64,000 nt of DNA from Bremia lactucae. Its lineage: Eukaryota > Oomycota > Peronosporomycetes > Peronosporales > Peronosporaceae. Location: positions 2,108,065 to 2,172,064 of the forward strand of contig NC_090619.1 of the NCBI RefSeq assembly GCF_004359215.1. The letters are read 5' to 3'. The position numbers and the translations under genes were made by a program. The notes beneath the pieces were generated by a model, which was given only the letters and a program-made list of their open reading frames with translations, was not told where the DNA came from and did no database searches. This document shows positions 11,600 to 22,543 of this stretch, piece by piece (within the stretch, counting starts at the first letter, position 1; every line of letters starts with the position of its first letter).

Positions 11600-12950
11600 G
11601 GATGTATTTCTGAATCAGTACCGTGTAAGTTGCCTAAGGAAAAAGGCACTCGACAAGAAATTGACATAATCCCACGTTCGAAATGCTGTGTCATGAAGCA
11701 ATGGACATTGCCTCGTGAACAAGTATTAGCAATCGACAAATTCTTTACCAATCGCTTAGCAGCGAACCATGTGAGGAAGTCAACTTCCGTACATAGCTCT
11801 CCGACCTTCTCTGTGCTCAAATTAACAGGAGGGTGGCAGATTGTGCATGCTTTTAAAAAACTGAACGCGGCTCAAACGCCGATACGAAAAAACACTAATC
11901 ATTGATGGTATGTCAAAGAGTACTATCTTTTAGCAAATGAATCTGATGGATGGATTTTATCATATCCTTTTCCTTGAACTGGATATCCCGTTCACAGCAG
12001 TAAGCACCCTAAGTGCGATGCTGTGGGCGTTACTTGTCATGCCACAGGGACTTAGTAATGCCCCTGCCACATTTGACAAATGTTTAGCCAATCTGTTGAG
12101 ATCGGTGCGAGATTTCTCGCACCACGTTATGTTTATAATGCCTTCATTAATAGCAGAACCATGTCTGAAAAGTCGGACGTTTAAGTACATCGTACCCATG
12201 TCCGAAAGGTTCTTACACTTATGCGTAGGCACAAGTTGTATGCAAATTTCTAGAAATGTATATTCGCTGCAAGCGAAATACCACTTCTTGGGTGCATCGT
12301 GGGTAAACACGGTGTACGCCCGGATCCAGAAAGATCAAGGCGATCACCGATTTGCCTGTGCCAGTCGATGTAAAGAAACTCGAAAGTTCCTCGGCTTAGC
12401 GGCGTACCTGCACAAGTACTCACGCAATTATGCCGAAATGACAGTACACATTTCTTCTTTGTTGAAAAACGATAAAGTGGTCATGGAACGCTGATTGTCA
12501 GCGTTCCTTTGAGGGTATCAAGCAAAGCTTGATGCAATCGCCAATCCTGTCGATTGCAGACCAAGACCGACCATTTTTTGTGGTCTATGACGCCAGCGGT
12601 TCTGTGCGTTAGTACAGACGACGCGCTCTGCCCGTATGTTCTCAATCGCGTCAGCTTCAATTAGCTAAATGCAACTATCCAGCGCCTGCAAGGAACTCAT
12701 TGCCACGAAATACGCACTGGCTAAGATTAAGGTCTATCTTTGGGAGATAGACCGTTCATTGTATATGCGGACCATGCGTCTTTACGCACAGCCGTAAACA
12801 GTCCACACCTCTCGAAAAGAACGGCTAGTTGGCCGTATTTCTTTGCGAAGTATAAATTTTCCGTGAAGTATAAACGAGGACGACTTAACGTCGTCGCTTA
12901 TAGCCTTCCGCGCCGGCCCGATTTTGAGCCGGCTGCGCAAATCGACGGCG
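11600..12950 (+). pseudogene. Element B reverse transcriptase and RNase H (broken)
   Basis: The RT N-terminal part lies at 11630-11905 (contains TLPREQVLAIDKFFTN and TGGWQIVHAFKKLNAA). The palm is at 11937-12130 (LVMPQGLSNAPATFDKCL). The YxDD position has decayed (region reads FSHHVMFIMPS). RNase H is at 12740-12920 (PFIVYADHASLRTAVNSP). Stops separate the parts. Confidence 0.8.
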
Positions 12951-13203
12951 ACTATAAAGCCACTGTTGCAACAATAAGTGTTCCGTCGTCAATATTACTC
13001 GGCGACGTTAGAAAAGCCTATCAAGAAAATAAGCGCTTAAAGGTTTGATGGATTAACTTTAAAGTTCATCCCAACAATCCTTAAAAGGATTGTCGAAATT
13101 GTATAGATGCTCAACAGATCGATACATAACACGCAATAGGTAACTGTATTAAACAGCCATTTCTGCCGACACACCTAAATTCGTCATCCCCGCCAACAAT
13201 GAT

Positions 13204-13865
13204 TTGCGGTTACGCATCATGTATGAGTGCCACGATGCACCAATAAGTGGTCATCATGGACGTGAGAAGACCTATCTCACGATAAGTCGCGACTTCTACT
13301 GGACACACCAGTATAATTTCGTCCGCAATTACATACTTGCTCGCGAAGTTTGTCAACGGGTGAACCCCGGTGCTTCATCCCATTCTCCGTTTCATCCTCT
13401 GCCTGTACCAGCAGAGTGTTGGCGGTCTGTATTCATAGGCTTCGTCTTCGGATTTTCCGACGACGAATATAAGAACAATGGTATGCTAATCGTTTCAGCA
13501 AAATGCTAGAACGACAATACTCTCAATAATGAAGAGAATGATATCTCCGCAGTGCGAGCCGGTCACACTGAAAAAAACTATATAACCGAGTCAGCAGGTG
13601 ATTTCCTGTCGGCTAGAGAAGCAGTGGTCCGTTTCGTACACGTGTCCATCGCTGATACGGAGGACCGACAGAAACGGAATTCTGACATAAATGGAAGAGC
13701 AAACATACTTTCCTTTAATGTCAACGACCTAGTCCTACTGATTGCGGTAAACCTACCAAAACATGTAGTGACGAATGTAGGCAGTAATAAATTACTGCCC
13801 AGGTTTATCGGCCAATTTCGTGTACTACATCGCCCAGGAAATGCGTAAACGATCGATCTGCCTCG
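13204..13865 (+). pseudogene. Element B integrase with deleted core
   Basis: The zinc-binding N-terminal region is at 13204-13500 (ECHDAPISGHHGREKTY, then REVCQRVNPG). The catalytic core is missing: the sequence jumps at about 13510-13550 to the C-terminal domain (LPKHVVTNVGSNKLLPRFIG). The homologous C-terminal stretch recurs at 46,265-46,620. Confidence 0.75.
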
Positions 13866-14324
13866 TAGAATGCGTACGCATCCTGCGTTTTATGTTCGAC
13901 GTCTCCGCCCGGACCGACAGTACGAGGCTTCTTCCGGTTCCAGATTCCACCGGAACGATCTAGGGCATCCGCTAAAGCCTGATGGCTCCGAGCTAAAACC
14001 TAATTGTCTCGAAACAAAGTCTGATTCACTAAAACCGGACGATCCACTCTTTCCTCCAAGGAGGAAATCTTCTGGCGAGCTGTTACCAGCTCGTTTTGAA
14101 GGGACTAAAGTGTCCTCTCGTTCGCCAGTTGATCAGTCGCAACCTGCGCGCAGTTTCTCAGCTGTCCACGAGAAATATTTTCAACCGTCACCGCTATCTC
14201 GCTGCGACGGGATCGCTGTGATCAATATCCTCTCTCAAAAATAAAGGGTGTGAATCAAATCACGATGTTGATTCGGGCTCGTCAGTCGAGGCGAACCCGA
14301 TTTTTCCTCCCCTTCCACAACCAT

Positions 14325-14525
14325 TGACAGATTTGAGTGGTGAGAAGCGTTTTCTGTTGAACGCCTCTCGAACCACCATGAGGTAAAGGGGTTCGAACGA
14401 GTTGTCTCGTTGATTGGCGAGGGTATCCACCCTCACATGATAGTTGGCAACCTCGTTCTCAACTGATGTTGGACGTTTCGGGTCTCGTATTGCAGTACGA
14501 CGAGACCCATCCACCTCGACCAAAG
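14325..14525 (+). pseudogene. Element B chromodomain remnant
   Basis: The plus strand reads GEKRFLLNASRTT and, after frame changes, matches the chromodomain region preserved better at 46,830-46,990 (GEKRFLVERFLNQREVEG) and at 56,677-56,521 on the minus strand. Four or more frame changes and stops are present. Confidence 0.55.
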
Positions 14526-14600
14526 GTTCATTGCAAAACGACTCATAAAGGATTGGAGATTCTCAATCCCTTGACGCATATCGTAAGAGATGAGCGTCCT

Positions 14601-15055
14601 CTAATGAGGATCTTTGAGTGAATATGCTTCCTTAGGGGCATGGCCTGCACCAAAAGAGTGATCATCGCCTACGGAGTCATTATCATATGACTCCCCACCA
14701 AATAGGTCCGATGAGTCGAACAACCTCGTCATCACCTCTCTGGTTGTCACATTAGAACCCAATGGTGTAATGGAGTCTGCTCCGGGTGACCCGGCGGCCT
14801 TCACAATAGCCACTGAGCGGGCGATGACGGTGACTTGGACCAGTCACCTACAATTGGATTAGCTGGTGACTTGCCACCGTCATCTTCAATGGCATCAACA
14901 GATGACATATTCCAGTCACCTTCAATTGGAGTCGGAGGTAACTTCTTCCCCGGAGTAGACGCATGAGCGTCTACTGAAACATTTGCACTACTAACAGCTG
15001 CACTGATCCAGCTCTTAGCGGCCTCACGAGCGACGCGCGAGGGTTTCTACGCAAT
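14601..15055 (-). pseudogene. Antisense frames between pol and the 3' LTR of element B
   Basis: On the strand opposite to element B, two coding-like stretches follow one another. About 15050-14820 contains STPGKKLPPTPIEGDWNMSS and the repeated phrase GDW. 14813-14601 (71 codons) contains GGESYDNDSVGDDHSFGAG and ends APKEAYSLKDPH. A homologous tail (HVPKEAYSL) occurs antisense in the B-type fragment at 47,125. Family unknown. Position and acidic/Ser-rich composition resemble the antisense frames of elements A and D. Confidence 0.4.
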
Positions 15056-15195
15056 TAAAACAAAAGTTAATAATGCAATAAAATTGAAATCTTAAATAAG
15101 AAACCAATAATTCAAAATTACAATGAAAGACATAATAGTATTTCCTGCCACCGTACATCAGTCACTATAGTGACTGTTGGTTAAGGGGGAGGTGA

Positions 15196-15283
15196 TGTAA
15201 CGGGGTGTCCAGTTACATAAGTTTTATTTCTATAAGAGGCAAAATAATATATTTACCATGAGAGCAATATAAATAAAGATATA
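15196..15283 (+). repeat. Truncated 3' LTR of element B
   Basis: It starts TGTAACGGGGTG directly after the polypurine tract and matches the first part of the 5' LTR, then breaks off near 15283. LTR-like sequence (TTTTCTCTATTCTAAAGCC) seems to resume at about 15,945-16,000 beyond the TIR element, which suggests that later insertions split this LTR. Confidence 0.7.
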
Positions 15284-15440
15284 GCCACACCACCTTCCCG
15301 ACTTTATTGAATAAAAACGTATTATAAATTATTTTCACTGTATGGGTCATCCACTGCATCCAAAATCAACAGTTATTCTTTCAAAATCGTCTTAAGATAT
15401 ATTTTTTGGCCTTTGGACCATCACCCCCTAAAATATATTA

Positions 15441-15931
15441 GGGAATCGCCATAGCCACACACTCTAATTATCTACATGAGAGTAGGGTAGTGGGTGTGAC
15501 TGCCCCCAAGCACATCAGAACCCTGTATTCTCGTTTTACTTTAATTCTACTAATTTTTGCGGAAGTGCATGCTTACCTTTCAAATAGGCGAATCTTAGTG
15601 CTCTTTGTTTGTACCCACCATAAGCGCAAGCAAGCCAAAATTTTCTTATGTTCCAGGCTTTGTCGGCTTTCGCTGCACAGTTCTCCCTCTGATGATTAAT
15701 AGCCTCGGCGACAAACCTATCTATAAGTTATAGGATTTTATTAGTTATCGGAGTAAGCTGCAACAGTGTCATGCAACGACCACGGTAAACGTTCAAAATC
15801 TATTAGTTAGCAAGAGGTATAAGATTTCGGGTGAAAATTATCAGTGAAAATATAATTGTATGAGGTTTTTATTCAATACAGCGGGGAGGGTGTGGCTTTA
15901 CCAAAAGGGGTGTGTGGCTATACCGGTTCCC
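15441..15931. mobile_element. Small TIR transposon (MITE-like) with a 7-bp target duplication
   Basis: The left end GGGAATCGCCATAGCCACAC and the right end (reverse complement GGGAACCGGTATAGCCACAC) form imperfect terminal inverted repeats. The element is 491 bp and is flanked on both sides by TATATTA (15434-15440 and 15932-15938). It has no transposase. Its interior shares a stretch with the copy at 39,773-40,691 (about 15,567-15,670 against 40,238-40,345). A second inverted pair (15281-15318 with 15866-15901) suggests remnants of a related copy outside the left end. Confidence 0.8.
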
Positions 15932-15938
15932 TATATTA

Positions 15939-16277
15939 ATACAGTTTTACTTTTCTCTATTCTAAAGCCTTACTTAAGACCTTTAAACAACGAAGCTGTT
16001 GCGAAACGAAGGAATTTATTTACTGAAGGTGCATTTACATAATGAAGTGCTGATGGCTCGCTGGTTCAGCTTTGTCATACGTTTACCAAAAAGGTGAGGT
16101 ACATATACCGGCACAAAAAGATAATTACGATAATCTCTTTATTATTTTTAAAAGAGGTACAAGAAGCGTCAACAACTGAAGAAGCATAGCGCCACGCAGC
16201 GCGGAGCTACCGCTAACAAGATATTTTAAACCTGAAAGAGCGTTAACCCTACCGTCGCTAAAACACTGCGTCTACTT
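15939..16277. other. Spacer downstream of the PDH gene
   Basis: It contains an LTR-like remnant (about 15,945-16,000) and a weak TIR-like motif near 16,085-16,115 (ACCAAAAAGGTGAGGTAC). The part next to the PDH stop is probably its 3' UTR. No gene seen. Confidence 0.5.
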
Positions 16278-17565
16278 TTATTGCAGGGGCTTGCCGTTGT
16301 ACATACTCTTAGAGTAATCAGGAAACCGGATGAATGGCGGATATACATTGTAACCATTTCCATCCGAATACACGTCCTTGAAAGCCATGGATTCGTCAGG
16401 CTTGCCGGCAGCCTTTGCTTCTTTAGTCGCCTTCACAACTTCAGCGCGTACCTTCTTCTCTAATTCCTTAATCTCGTCTGCCGTGGCAAGCTCAGCCTCA
16501 ATCATGCGCTTTTTCGTCATCTCAATGGGATCACGCGAAGCACGCATTTGCGAGATCTCGTCCCGGTTACGGTACGTAACACCAGGGTCCGACATGGAAT
16601 GACCGTGGTAACGGTAAGTATTCATTTCCACAAAAATTGGTCCATTTCCCGCGCCACACCACTGCTTCAGAAATCTCGTGCACTCACGAACAGCAAGCAC
16701 GTCGTTTCCGTCGCACTTAATACCGGGAATCTTGTTGCCCATGGTATAGTAATCAGTGTTGTACGAGGAGCGCTGAGTGGACGTGCCCATGCCGTATTGA
16801 TTGTTTTCAATGCAAAAAATGACGGGTAATTTCCACAGCGAGGCCATGTTGGCAGCTTCAAACACCTGACCTTGGTTTGAGGCACCATCACCAAACATTG
16901 TAATAGCGCAAGGCATGGGGCCATCCCCTTTGTGGTTGTACTTGCTGGCAAATGCCAGACCTGCACCTACGGGCACCTGGGCGCCTACAATGCCTTGGCC
17001 ACCGTAAAAGTTATTTTCTTTTTTGTAAAAGTGCATCGAGCCACCTTTGCCGCCAGTAGCGCCTGTCGACATGCCAAACAGCTCGGCTAAAATGTCCTTC
17101 ACTTCGCCACCACGAGCAAGCATGATGCAGTGATTACGGTACGAGGTAATCCACGAATCCGTACGATCAAGTGCGGCCTCAACGCCTGTGGCCACGGCCT
17201 CTTGACCATCGTAGAGATGGCAAAAGCCACGAATGGTGCGAGCCTTGTACTCATTGTCGTTCGTGATTTCCATGCGGCGCATCGTGTACATTAGCTGGTA
17301 AAAGTCAAGCATCTCTTCACGATTAGTTACGGCAAATTTGGGCGGACCTTGCTCCAGACCTGCCATCAACGTGAAAGGAATATCACTCTGTGTCCGAGGA
17401 CAATTTGTGGCACATAAATCGAAACACCGACGTACGGTGAAGCTCAAATGGCACGGGAAGGTCAAACTTGACTTCTCCGGAAGCATTCGCGGCGGCAGTA
17501 AACTTTCGGTTAGAAGGAGTCACCGAGCGGGCCAGTGCGGCAGTTGAGCGACGCAGCATCATCAT
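16278..17565 (-). CDS. PDHA1: Pyruvate dehydrogenase E1 component, alpha subunit, mitochondrial
   Basis: E1 alpha pairs with E1 beta to decarboxylate pyruvate with thiamine diphosphate in the mitochondrial PDH complex. Two exons: 17565-17436 and 17359-16278. The 76-nt intron (GTACGT...CAG, 17435-17360) splits an Arg codon, giving 403 aa. Residues 1-22 form a basic, Ser/Ala-rich mitochondrial presequence (MMMLRRSTAALARS). The ThDP motif is GDGASNQG at 200-207 with NN at 229-230. The regulatory phosphorylation loop YHGHSMSDPG (294-303) keeps both serines, so control by PDH kinase is likely. Length fits the family. An open frame reading through the intron from 17486 gives a false N terminus. The gene is divergent from USP39. 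Confidence 0.97.
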
Positions 17566-17756
17566 CTCCGCAGTTGAAAGAAGGAGGATATAGATATTGG
17601 TATATCGCCACAGCCGCAGAAGTGGGAATTCGGTTAGATGCGATTGCTATGCACCCTCGACCAATCACGTCATCTCTCCGACATGGTGAATTTAAAGCTT
17701 CTATTAGCAAAACGCTTAAGTAAAAGCTCGATCTTCGACTAATTTCACATATATTC
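17566..17756. promoter_or_regulatory. Bidirectional promoter region between PDHA1 and USP39
   Basis: Only 191 bp separate the two start codons (218 bp if USP39 starts at its second Met). The interval holds a CCAAT box (17661-17665) fused to a CRE-like site (CCAATCACGTCAT, 17661-17673), the only recognisable promoter elements here. Both transcripts must start in this interval. Confidence 0.45.
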
Positions 17757-19809
17757 GTGCATAGTTTGAATCAACAAATCCCGATGACCTCCACCAAGCG
17801 GAAAGCCGAAGCCGTACAGGCTTCAGCATCAAGTACCAAACGCCGCAAGTGCCCATATTTAGACACGGTAAATCACCAGCTATTGGACTTTGACTTCGAA
17901 AAGGTTTGTTCGATCAGTCTATCCGACCAAAACGTCTACGCTTGCCTTGTGTGTGGCAAATACTTTCAAGGCCGCGGCCGCAACACGCACGCATTCACGC
18001 ACTCGGTGCAAAGTAGCCACCACGTGTTTATAAATCTACAAACCGACCATATTTACTGCTTACCGGAAAATTATGAGGTTGTGGACAACACACTGAAACC
18101 CGTACAAGATGCGTTACGGCCAACCTTTGAGGCCTCTCAAATTGCTCAGCTTGACCAGAATCGTATTCTCGCACAAGATGCATTTGGAGTCTCGTATCTA
18201 CCAGGCTTTATTGGCCTTAACAACTTAAGGCATACGGACTACATTAACGTAGTGGTGCAGGCGCTAGCACACGTGCCACCTCTGCGAGATTTTTTTTTGG
18301 TTAATAAAATGAATAAGGTCAAGTCAAAGCTCGTGCTACGCTTTGGGGAGCTACTGCGAAAAATGTGGAGTCCACATAATTTTAAAAACACGGTTGAAAT
18401 CTGCCGCGGGTATTGAGATTTCTATTGATAGACTGATGAGGCTTGTTATGTTATGGTTTTAAAGATAAGTCCGCATGAGTTAGTGCAAGAGATTTCTGTG
18501 ATTAGCAAGAAACGATTTCATGTCGGAAGGCAAAGTGAAAGCGTCGAGCTTCTGGCGTGGATGTTAAATGAGCTGCATAAGGTGCGTTTGTCTTTTTATT
18601 ACTGTATACATAGCTCTGGCTCCTTAAATATCAAATGCTGAAATGTCGCAGGACCTTGGTGGGACGCAGAAGCCACAAAGTAGCATTATACTCAAATGCT
18701 TTCAGGGTCTTGTGGAGGTCACAACAGATGACGAAACAAAGGCTGCATCATCAGAGCTCGCAGAACGCGGATCGGCTGTCACAAAGAAAGTGTCACCATT
18801 CTTGTAAGCTGTTAGTAGCATCAAATTTATGAGGCAATTCTAGCAATCACCGTCATGGTTTATATGCAGAATGATGGCTTTGGATTTACCCTCGACGCCT
18901 CTGTTTAAGGATTCTCAGGGCGGCAATATTATTCCTCAGGTGAGCATATCTTAAATTATACATTTTAAAAATGAAAATGAAGGACACTTTGTGGTGAATT
19001 AGATCCCGCTGTTTACGGTTCTCGAAAAATACAATGGCCACCAAGTAACGTACGTTCTCCAAGACTCTCATCGATTGAAGAAGACTTATCGGATCAACTC
19101 GCTGCCACCGTATCTGATCTTTCACGTTAAGCGATTTACGCGAAACAACTTTTTTATCGAAAAGAATCCGACAATTGTTAATTTTCCAGTCAAAAACTTG
19201 GAATTGCGAGACTATCTTAAGCTAGATCAGAGCCTTCCACCTGAGGAAGATCTTCGCGAAAAATCGATTTTAGAGCTGCGAGCTCTTTTGCAAGAGCACA
19301 ATCAATCAGCTAAGGTGCGCTTGCTGTGTTGATCTTAGCACCTAATAATGAAATTTTAATTTTTTTCTCATAATGTACCTACAGGATTGTGTTGAAAAAG
19401 CCGACTTGATTGCCAAGATCTTGCAGGTCGCGCAACCATGTACTAAGTACGTTTAAATGATTGCTATGCTTTTAATTGCAGAAAGCTTATGAGTTATATT
19501 TCGTATCGATAGGTACAATTTGGTTGCCAATGTTTGCCACGACAGCCCAGTGGCTACAGGCCAAAAGGCAGCGCAAACGAACCCCTTGACAGAAGGCAGC
19601 TATCGCGTCCACGTCCAAAATAGAGTAACTGTCTGGAACATCTTTTAAGCAAAATTGACAGAAAAACTAAGTCCTGTATTTTTCTGCGTTATTTGGCGTA
19701 GGCAACCGATCAATGGTACGAAATCCAAGACCTACACGTCCAGGAAACAATGCCACAGCTTATTGGCGTATCTGAGTCGTATTTGATGGTCTACGAGCGG
19801 AAGCAATAA
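17757..19809 (+). CDS. USP39: USP39/Sad1-type inactive ubiquitin-specific protease, tri-snRNP splicing factor
   Basis: USP39/Sad1 stabilises the U4/U6.U5 tri-snRNP in the spliceosome. Eight exons: 17757-18392, 18465-18581, 18652-18803, 18870-18939, 19003-19314, 19385-19446, 19513-19624, 19702-19809. All phases agree and give 522 aa. A ZnF-UBP domain lies at about 32-105 (CLVCGKYFQGRG at 63-74). The USP fold starts at 150, where the catalytic Cys is replaced by Asp (GLNNLRHTDY) and the GHY histidine by Ser (EGSYRVHV, 477-484), as expected for this pseudoenzyme. Odd points: a SAP/MANF-like helical insert at about 410-448, and an unusual first donor (GTTGAA). A second Met at codon 10 is an alternative start. 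Only 15 bp separate its stop from that of the next gene. Confidence 0.93.
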
Positions 19810-19824
19810 TTTTGGTACATGCTA

Positions 19825-21608
19825 TCACACTGCAGAAACCCCGAATCGTTCATTCCATGCAATCAGGTCCTCAATCTTTTTTAAGGAGACGCTCGGACGA
19901 ACCCGCGTGAGTGCCACTTGAAAGTCAGACGCATTTATTCGTCGCACATCTTCAGCCTTCACGTTGGCTATAACCGCTCCAAGGTCTCGGATTGGGCCCA
20001 AAGCTGCGTCCTTGCATACGGCCTTCAGGTCGCTTCCTGAGTATCCATTCGTTGCTTTTACAATGTGTTGAAAATCTTTTGCTGACAACGAGCATTTCTG
20101 ACTACTAAGTAAATGTTTAATGAGCCCTTCACGAGAAGTGGCATCCGGAAGCGGCACTATCCGACATACAATCGACGATGACCACCGTGTACATTTGGTA
20201 GCTCTTTATAAATGTGGGTGACGTACCGTAGATGCGCTTTTCTAAGCGGCGAATTATAGCTTCATCGAGCTCTTGTGGAAGATTCGTTGCTCCCATGACA
20301 AGTATTCGATCTTCTTGAGAGGATGCAGCTCCATCGAGCTCGGTAAAAAACTGCAATACCAGCAGAGGATCAGCTTCAGAAATCATGTTCTATGCTTTGT
20401 ATCGAACCTGGTTCTTAATTCTTCTACTTGCATCGTTTTCAGACGCCGACCTCGTCGACAGCAAAGCATCGACCTCATCCATAAATACAACTGATGGCTG
20501 CAATTCACGAGCCATCTCAAAGAGGGCTCTGACAAGTTTTTCCCCTTCACCCACCCACTTGGACGTTAAAGTCGATGCAGAGATGCTGCAGCAAATTGCA
20601 AATAGTAAACTTTAGGCAAGCTCAAAAATGCAGAGCCCTGAAAAGTGCACATACTTAAAAAATGTTGCTTTGGCCTCTGTTGCGACAGCTTTTGCAAGCA
20701 ACGTTTTTCCTAGACCCAGTGAATTAAAGTGAAGTTACTCAACGTAAACGTCTAATCATGGGGCATGCAATGTCGATACCTGTACCGGGTGGTCCAAAAA
20801 GCAGCACTCCTCGAGGCGGCGCCCGTAATCCTGTGAATAAGTCTGGACGTAATGTAGGCAAAATGACAGCTTCCTACCAGCACACGAAACAACCACCATG
20901 TCAAACGGAATGACAGTAGGTAAGCATGTTTTGGACCTGCAAAATCTGCTTTGCAACTTTAAGCCCAGCAATATCAGTCCAATGCACTCCAGGCGACTTG
21001 TCCAGCACCTCGTCTAAGATCGCATGAGCGTGTTGTGTATGCTGCTTTGTAAATATTGCTCTCTATTGCCGAAGCAGAACCAAAAGTCAGCAATCTACTT
21101 GGACGTGCCATCTGCACTCGACTGACCTGACGACCACTATTAGATCTCTCCTTTGCACGACCTGTCTTCACACAAAATATTTTTGTCAATACCAAGGCTA
21201 TTTAATTTTAAACATTATAATAAACCTGAGGCTGGTTCTTAATCGACTTCTTTGCCATTCTTTCCTTAAGATACTCAGCACGAAGCATGAATTCATTAAT
21301 CTTGGCACGCATCTTTACCTTGGCATCATCGTCGGGCAGCTCTGAGCTCAAACAAACACAATGTTCAGGTCGAGCGTTGATAGGCGGCTATACGTACGTG
21401 CCAGATGTGTCATCATCTTCTCAATGCCCGAAGCGTAAAGATCTACTGCATCTGCATAATTCTCCAGCTTGTCAGCCGCTACGGCTTCCATAATGGTTTT
21501 CTGGATTGCGTCCTCAGGACGACGACCAGGCCACAGATGCATAACTTTTTCCAAAATGATAATATGGCTTTCAAATAATTTAATCCAATCATTAGTTAGT
21601 TCTGCCAT
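19825..21608 (-). CDS. Spastin-like MIT-domain AAA ATPase (meiotic clade)
   Basis: Probably a microtubule-severing or ESCRT-linked AAA ATPase. Nine exons fit by phase: 21608-21398, 21341-21226, 21165-21127, 21062-20937, 20873-20780, 20709-20655, 20585-20408, 20350-20227, 20156-19825, giving 424 aa. An N-terminal MIT domain (about 25-105) is followed by a short linker and one AAA module: Walker A GPPGTGKT (191-198), pore loop KWVGEGE (223-229), Walker B VVFMDEVD (246-253), sensor MGATN (292-296), Arg fingers near 307, and the C-terminal [20 protein letters not shown] signature. No VPS4 beta domain is present, which favours spastin over VPS4. Katanin p60 or fidgetin-like is less likely. Exon 3 (39 nt) and its acceptor are the least certain parts. 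Start codons of this gene and EF-P are only 37 bp apart. Confidence 0.86.
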
Positions 21609-21645
21609 CGTATCTCCTAATGGACAGGCTTCGAATTTCGCAATA

Positions 21646-22543
21646 ATGCTAAGGCGCGCTATTACGCAAGTCACACGCGCTGTAGTCCCCTCTCGTTGTA
21701 ATGGCGTGCGCTTTGCTACAATTAATGGTTCGATCAACTTTTTGCAAGTCTGCACTTGCCTTGCTAAAATTCTAATTTAGCACAAAATACCGATTACGTG
21801 CAGGCAATCAGGTGCGCGCCGGTATGGCGCTTGAGATCGACGGCAAGGTCTACCGTGTGGGCAAAAACCAATTCGTGAAGCCTGGAAAGGGTGGAGCTTA
21901 CGTTCAGGTTTGCCTGGATGCAGCATTTTAAGTTTGACATGGGTCTCATGAAGCGTGCTGCAGGCGGAGCTAAAGGAGATCAAGACTGGATCCAAAATAA
22001 ATCGCCGTTTCCGAGCTGCAGAAACAGTGAACAAGGCACCATTAGGTCCGGATGAACTTTTTCAATTTCTGTACTATACTGGCGATCGCCTGGTTATTAT
22101 GCATTGTGGAACTTTTGAACAGGTTGCAGTGTTTTGATTTTTGTCGATGCTAATTAAAGAGTAACTAGTGGTAATGTGGGCAGATGGAGATCCCTCGCGA
22201 CCTATTTTCAGGGCGAAAGCTGGACTTTCTCCAGGAAGGCATGACGCTGTCACTGCAAATTATTAAGAATGAGGTGTTGTGGGCAAATATGCCAGAGTTT
22301 GTGACTCTTCAAGTCAGCGTACGTACAGTGCCTATTCCTGATTTTCTTGCATCTTTGAATACTTAAGTCTTGATCTCGGTTCTTTCTTAGAAAACCACTC
22401 CGAAGGGCGTGGCAGACACAGCTTTAAGCGTCAAGAATGCTACGTTAGAGAACGGTGCCGTAGTTAAGGTGCCGCTCTTTATCGATATCGGCAATAAGAT
22501 TAAGGTTTCTACGGAGGATGGTGCTTATGTTGACAAGCTGTAG
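21646..22543 (+). CDS. efp: Bacterial-type translation elongation factor P, predicted mitochondrial
   Basis: EF-P enters the ribosomal E site and relieves stalling at proline runs. Five exons: 21646-21727, 21804-21907, 21964-22122, 22184-22318, 22391-22543, all in phase, giving 210 aa (bacterial EF-P is about 188). Residues 1-27 form a basic presequence without acidic residues ([17 protein letters not shown]), typical for mitochondrial import. The body has the EF-P N-terminal KOW-like domain with the modification loop KPGKGGA (Lys56 at the position modified in bacteria), the central OB domain ([10 protein letters not shown] onwards) and the C-terminal OB domain ([18 protein letters not shown]). 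It is not eIF5A, which lacks the third domain. The first exon lies 37 bp from the divergent spastin-like gene. Confidence 0.94.

Larger units (their letters stand above)
8561..15283 (+). mobile_element. Element B: Ty3/Gypsy chromovirus relic
   Basis: A plus-strand Gypsy element has a 5' LTR at 8561-9133, a degraded primer-binding site (TAGTAGCAA two bases past the LTR), gag from 9185, protease near 10500, RT 11600-12500, RNase H 12540-12950, integrase pieces 13204-13865, a chromodomain remnant 14330-14520, polypurine tract 15183-15195 (AAGGGGGAGGTGA), and the first about 88 bp of the 3' LTR from 15196. Numerous stops and frameshifts and loss of the integrase core show it is dead. Confidence 0.88.

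Noticed and set aside
14385..14400. GGTTCGAAC as a tRNA T-arm (also at 46,886)
   Set aside because: Both lie in homologous chromodomain remnants of B-type elements and have no tRNA structure around them.
17360..17486. A continuous 402-codon frame for PDH E1 alpha starting at 17486
   Set aside because: Its first 35 codons read antisense through the intron and out of the presequence frame. The spliced model with exon 17565-17436 gives a mitochondrial targeting peptide and exact phase.
21585..21595. CCAATCATTAG as an EF-P promoter element
   Set aside because: It is inside coding sequence of the spastin-like gene (codons for NDWI) and can arise by chance. Without start-site data it cannot be claimed.
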